Source of the DNA: Fimbriimonadaceae bacterium
Lineage (GTDB): Bacteria; Armatimonadota; Fimbriimonadia; Fimbriimonadales; Fimbriimonadaceae
NCBI GenBank assembly: GCA_019638775.1
Contig: JAHBTD010000003.1
Span: forward strand, 248,001 to 312,000
Direction of reading: 5' to 3'
Length of the DNA: 64,000 nt
Below are positions 62,620 to 64,000 of the stretch, piece by piece. Every line of letters starts with the position of its first letter. Position 1 is the first letter of the stretch. The position numbers and the translations under genes are program-made. The notes beneath the pieces were generated by a model, which saw nothing but the letters and a program-made list of their open reading frames with translations, was not told the DNA's origin and ran no database searches.

Positions 62620-63765
62620 GTGAGTGAAGTGATGCGACCAGAAAACCTTTTTGAAAGCCAAGCAACGATCAAAGTCCTTGGAATTGGCGGTGCCGGATGC
62701 AACGCAGTCAACCGTATGATCTCGGAAGGGGTCTTGGGTGTCCAGTTCGTTGCACTCAACACCGACGGGCAGGCTCTGCAACTCTCGCGAGCTTCGAAGA
62801 AGCTGCAGATTGGCGAAACGCTCACGCGTGGCCTCGGCGCGGGTGGTGATCCTGTGGTCGGCGAAAAAGCCGCCCACGAAAGCGAAAAGCTGATTGAAGC
62901 CGAGCTCGAGGGCGCCGATATGATCTTTATCACGGCGGGCATGGGTGGTGGCACCGGAACCGGTGCAGCTCCGGTTGTCGCCGAGATCGCACGTCGCAAG
63001 GGGATCTTGACCGTTGGCGTTGTCACCAAGCCGTTCCTTTTCGAGGGCCCGCGAAGGCGCAAACTTGCCGAAGATGGCGCGGCAAGGCTTAAGGATTCGG
63101 TCGACACGCTGATCACAGTCCCCAACGACCGGTTGCTCAGCGTGGTGGAAAAGAAGACTACGATGCAGCAGGCGTTTGCCGAAGCCGACGACGTTCTCCG
63201 ACAAGGAGTGCAAGGCATCAGCGACATCATCCTGCTTCCCGGTGTGATCAACGTGGACTTTGCCGACGTCAGAAGCGTCATGCGCGGCGCTGGAGTCGCC
63301 CTGATGGGACTTGGCAAGGGTGTTGGCGATCAGAGAGCGCGTATGGCTGCTCAGCACGCCGCAAACTCGCCTTTGCTGGAAACCAGCATCCAAGGCGCGA
63401 AGCGGTTGCTGGTTAATATCACAGCCGGACCGGACTTCAGCATCGGGGAAGCCCACGAGGCGATGGAGTACATCCTGCAGTTTGCGGACTCTGAAGATGC
63501 CGATATCATCATGGGTCACGTCCTGCGCGACAACAGCGAAGGCGAAGTGAGTGTGACTCTGCTCGCCGCAGGCATGACAGGAACTGTTCCACTCCAACAC
63601 CGAGATCAGGAAGTTTTCGTCACGGACTCGACAGGCACTGTGAATGTTCCTCGACGAGACGTTTCCTCGACGCAACCCAATGCATCAACGCCGCCACCGA
63701 TAGGGCTTGACGAGATTGACCTCGATATTCCGACGTTCCTTCGACGCCAGCGCAGCGGCAATTAA
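62620..63765 (+). CDS. ftsZ: cell division protein FtsZ
   Basis: A 381-residue tubulin-like GTPase that forms the division ring. GTP contacts are [10 protein letters not shown] (21-30) and the tubulin signature GGGTGTGA (109-116); the T7 loop segment is [11 protein letters not shown]. The C-terminal peptide [12 protein letters not shown] (near 365-377) binds FtsA/SepF-type partners. The variable linker is short (about 40 residues). GTG 62620 or ATG 62632 are the likely starts; the longer frame adds an unrelated N terminus. It is not in a dcw cluster here. Confidence 0.97.
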   Translation: MSEVMRPENLFESQATIKVLGIGGAGCNAVNRMISEGVLGVQFVALNTDGQALQLSRASKKLQIGETLTRGLGAGGDPVVGEKAAHESEKLIEAELEGADMIFITAGMGGGTGTGAAPVVAEIARRKGILTVGVVTKPFLFEGPRRRKLAEDGAARLKDSVDTLITVPNDRLLSVVEKKTTMQQAFAEADDVLRQGVQGISDIILLPGVINVDFADVRSVMRGAGVALMGLGKGVGDQRARMAAQHAANSPLLETSIQGAKRLLVNITAGPDFSIGEAHEAMEYILQFADSEDADIIMGHVLRDNSEGEVSVTLLAAGMTGTVPLQHRDQEVFVTDSTGTVNVPRRDVSSTQPNASTPPPIGLDEIDLDIPTFLRRQRSGN

Positions 63766-63771
63766 CAATGT

Positions 63772-63902
63772 GGTTGAGGAGCGAAACGGACTTCGCTCTT
63801 CAACCCTCGAATTCATGACCGCTAGGCACTCCGGCGCTACAAGACCGGAGGCAACTGGTCCATAGCTAGCCCCGTCCTCAGTGGCGGGGCATTTTTCTTT
63901 TC
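63772..63902 (+). ncRNA. structured region with terminator downstream of ftsZ
   Basis: Three hairpins in 130 bases: 63772-63805 (GGTTGAGGAGCGAA with one mismatch to its partner), a CTCCGG/CCGGAG hairpin near 63827-63850 inside an outer GCTAG/CTAGC pair, and a terminator GCCCCG/CGGGGC with ATTTTTCTTTT (63869-63901). The layout resembles a leader with attenuator for a gene beyond the window or the 3' end of the ftsZ message. No riboswitch family is recognised. Confidence 0.4.
63869..63902 (+). terminator. intrinsic terminator near right edge
   Basis: GCCCCG (63869-63874) pairs with CGGGGC (63885-63890), followed by ATTTTTCTTTT. Confidence 0.85.
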
Positions 63903-64000
63903 CGCCTATCTCCCTCCCCTTGCGAAGCGAGGTGAATCAGACCGACGTGCCTGTCCAAGCTTATCGGGGAGAATGTTTTGTCGCAACACAGTTCCTCCCT

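Noticed and set aside
62476-63675. 399-codon minus-strand frame opposite ftsZ
   Set aside because: A long antisense frame caused by codon bias of ftsZ; no Shine-Dalgarno or family similarity, while ftsZ on the other strand is certain.
1-64000. Search for insertion sequences, integrases, phage genes or toxin-antitoxin pairs
   Set aside because: No transposase, integrase, portal or capsid protein, or toxin family was seen.

Overview
The window is ordinary bacterial chromosome, gene-dense, with about 57 protein genes, two tRNA genes and no sign of phage, insertion sequences or CRISPR. The envelope looks diderm: there is an LptD-like outer-membrane protein with a predicted beta-barrel and a CsgG-like secreted protein. 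Many secreted S9/alpha-beta hydrolases, proteins ending in FlgD-type Ig domains, a SufS-SufU system without SufBCD nearby, and frequent GTG/TTG starts suggest an environmental heterotroph. Armatimonadota (Fimbriimonadia-like) is my best guess from the overall style; this is an inference and no marker here proves it.

Layout. 1-4712: end of a polysaccharide locus (two glycosyltransferases plus a three-gene set making a UDP-2-acetamido-2,6-dideoxy-L-hexose). 4725-9451: EamA permease, a small membrane-anchored protein, a hybrid histidine kinase and a YggT-like protein. 9607-14931: YdeI-like protein, M1 peptidase, tRNA-Val, a heptamer tandem array, gpsA and gap. 15003-22308: a long minus-strand block that reads serA-sufS-sufU-(membrane protein)-sufT-rrf2-iscA-nrnA-truB, followed by a separate DUF2752 gene. 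22396-25949: tRNA-Leu, a likely unannotated small gene with its own promoter and terminator, a Ser/Thr kinase and a ChaN-like protein. 26038-40299: secreted hydrolases (alpha/beta hydrolase, two S9 peptidases, PHB-depolymerase-like esterase), a methyltransferase, rimO, an NlpC/P60 hydrolase, purS-purQ and a NodB-like protein.

40448-50595: doxX, coaE and then a run of four large exported proteins of unknown role (CsgG-like with a Gly/Thr-rich tract; a 952-residue FlgD-Ig protein; an Ig-LptD-like barrel protein; a 602-residue exported protein). The first of these is preceded by a promoter, an early intrinsic terminator and a 25-codon leader ORF whose stop overlaps the gene's start. This is the most novel-looking part of the window. 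50585-58955: nadB, def-fmt-propeller operon, uvrC, a redoxin, and a marR-nitroreductase pair. 59006-63765: a GH2 glycosidase, a WD40 protein and ftsZ, which here lies outside any dcw cluster.

How it fits together: the minus-strand Suf block links serine synthesis, sulfur mobilisation, Fe-S assembly and its Rrf2 sensor to RNA turnover and tRNA modification. The 41.4-50.6 kb block probably builds or decorates the outer envelope. The first locus supplies and transfers a deoxy-amino sugar for surface polysaccharide. Small heptamer and nonamer repeat arrays sit in intergenic regions at 10.2, 12.2 and 13.7 kb.
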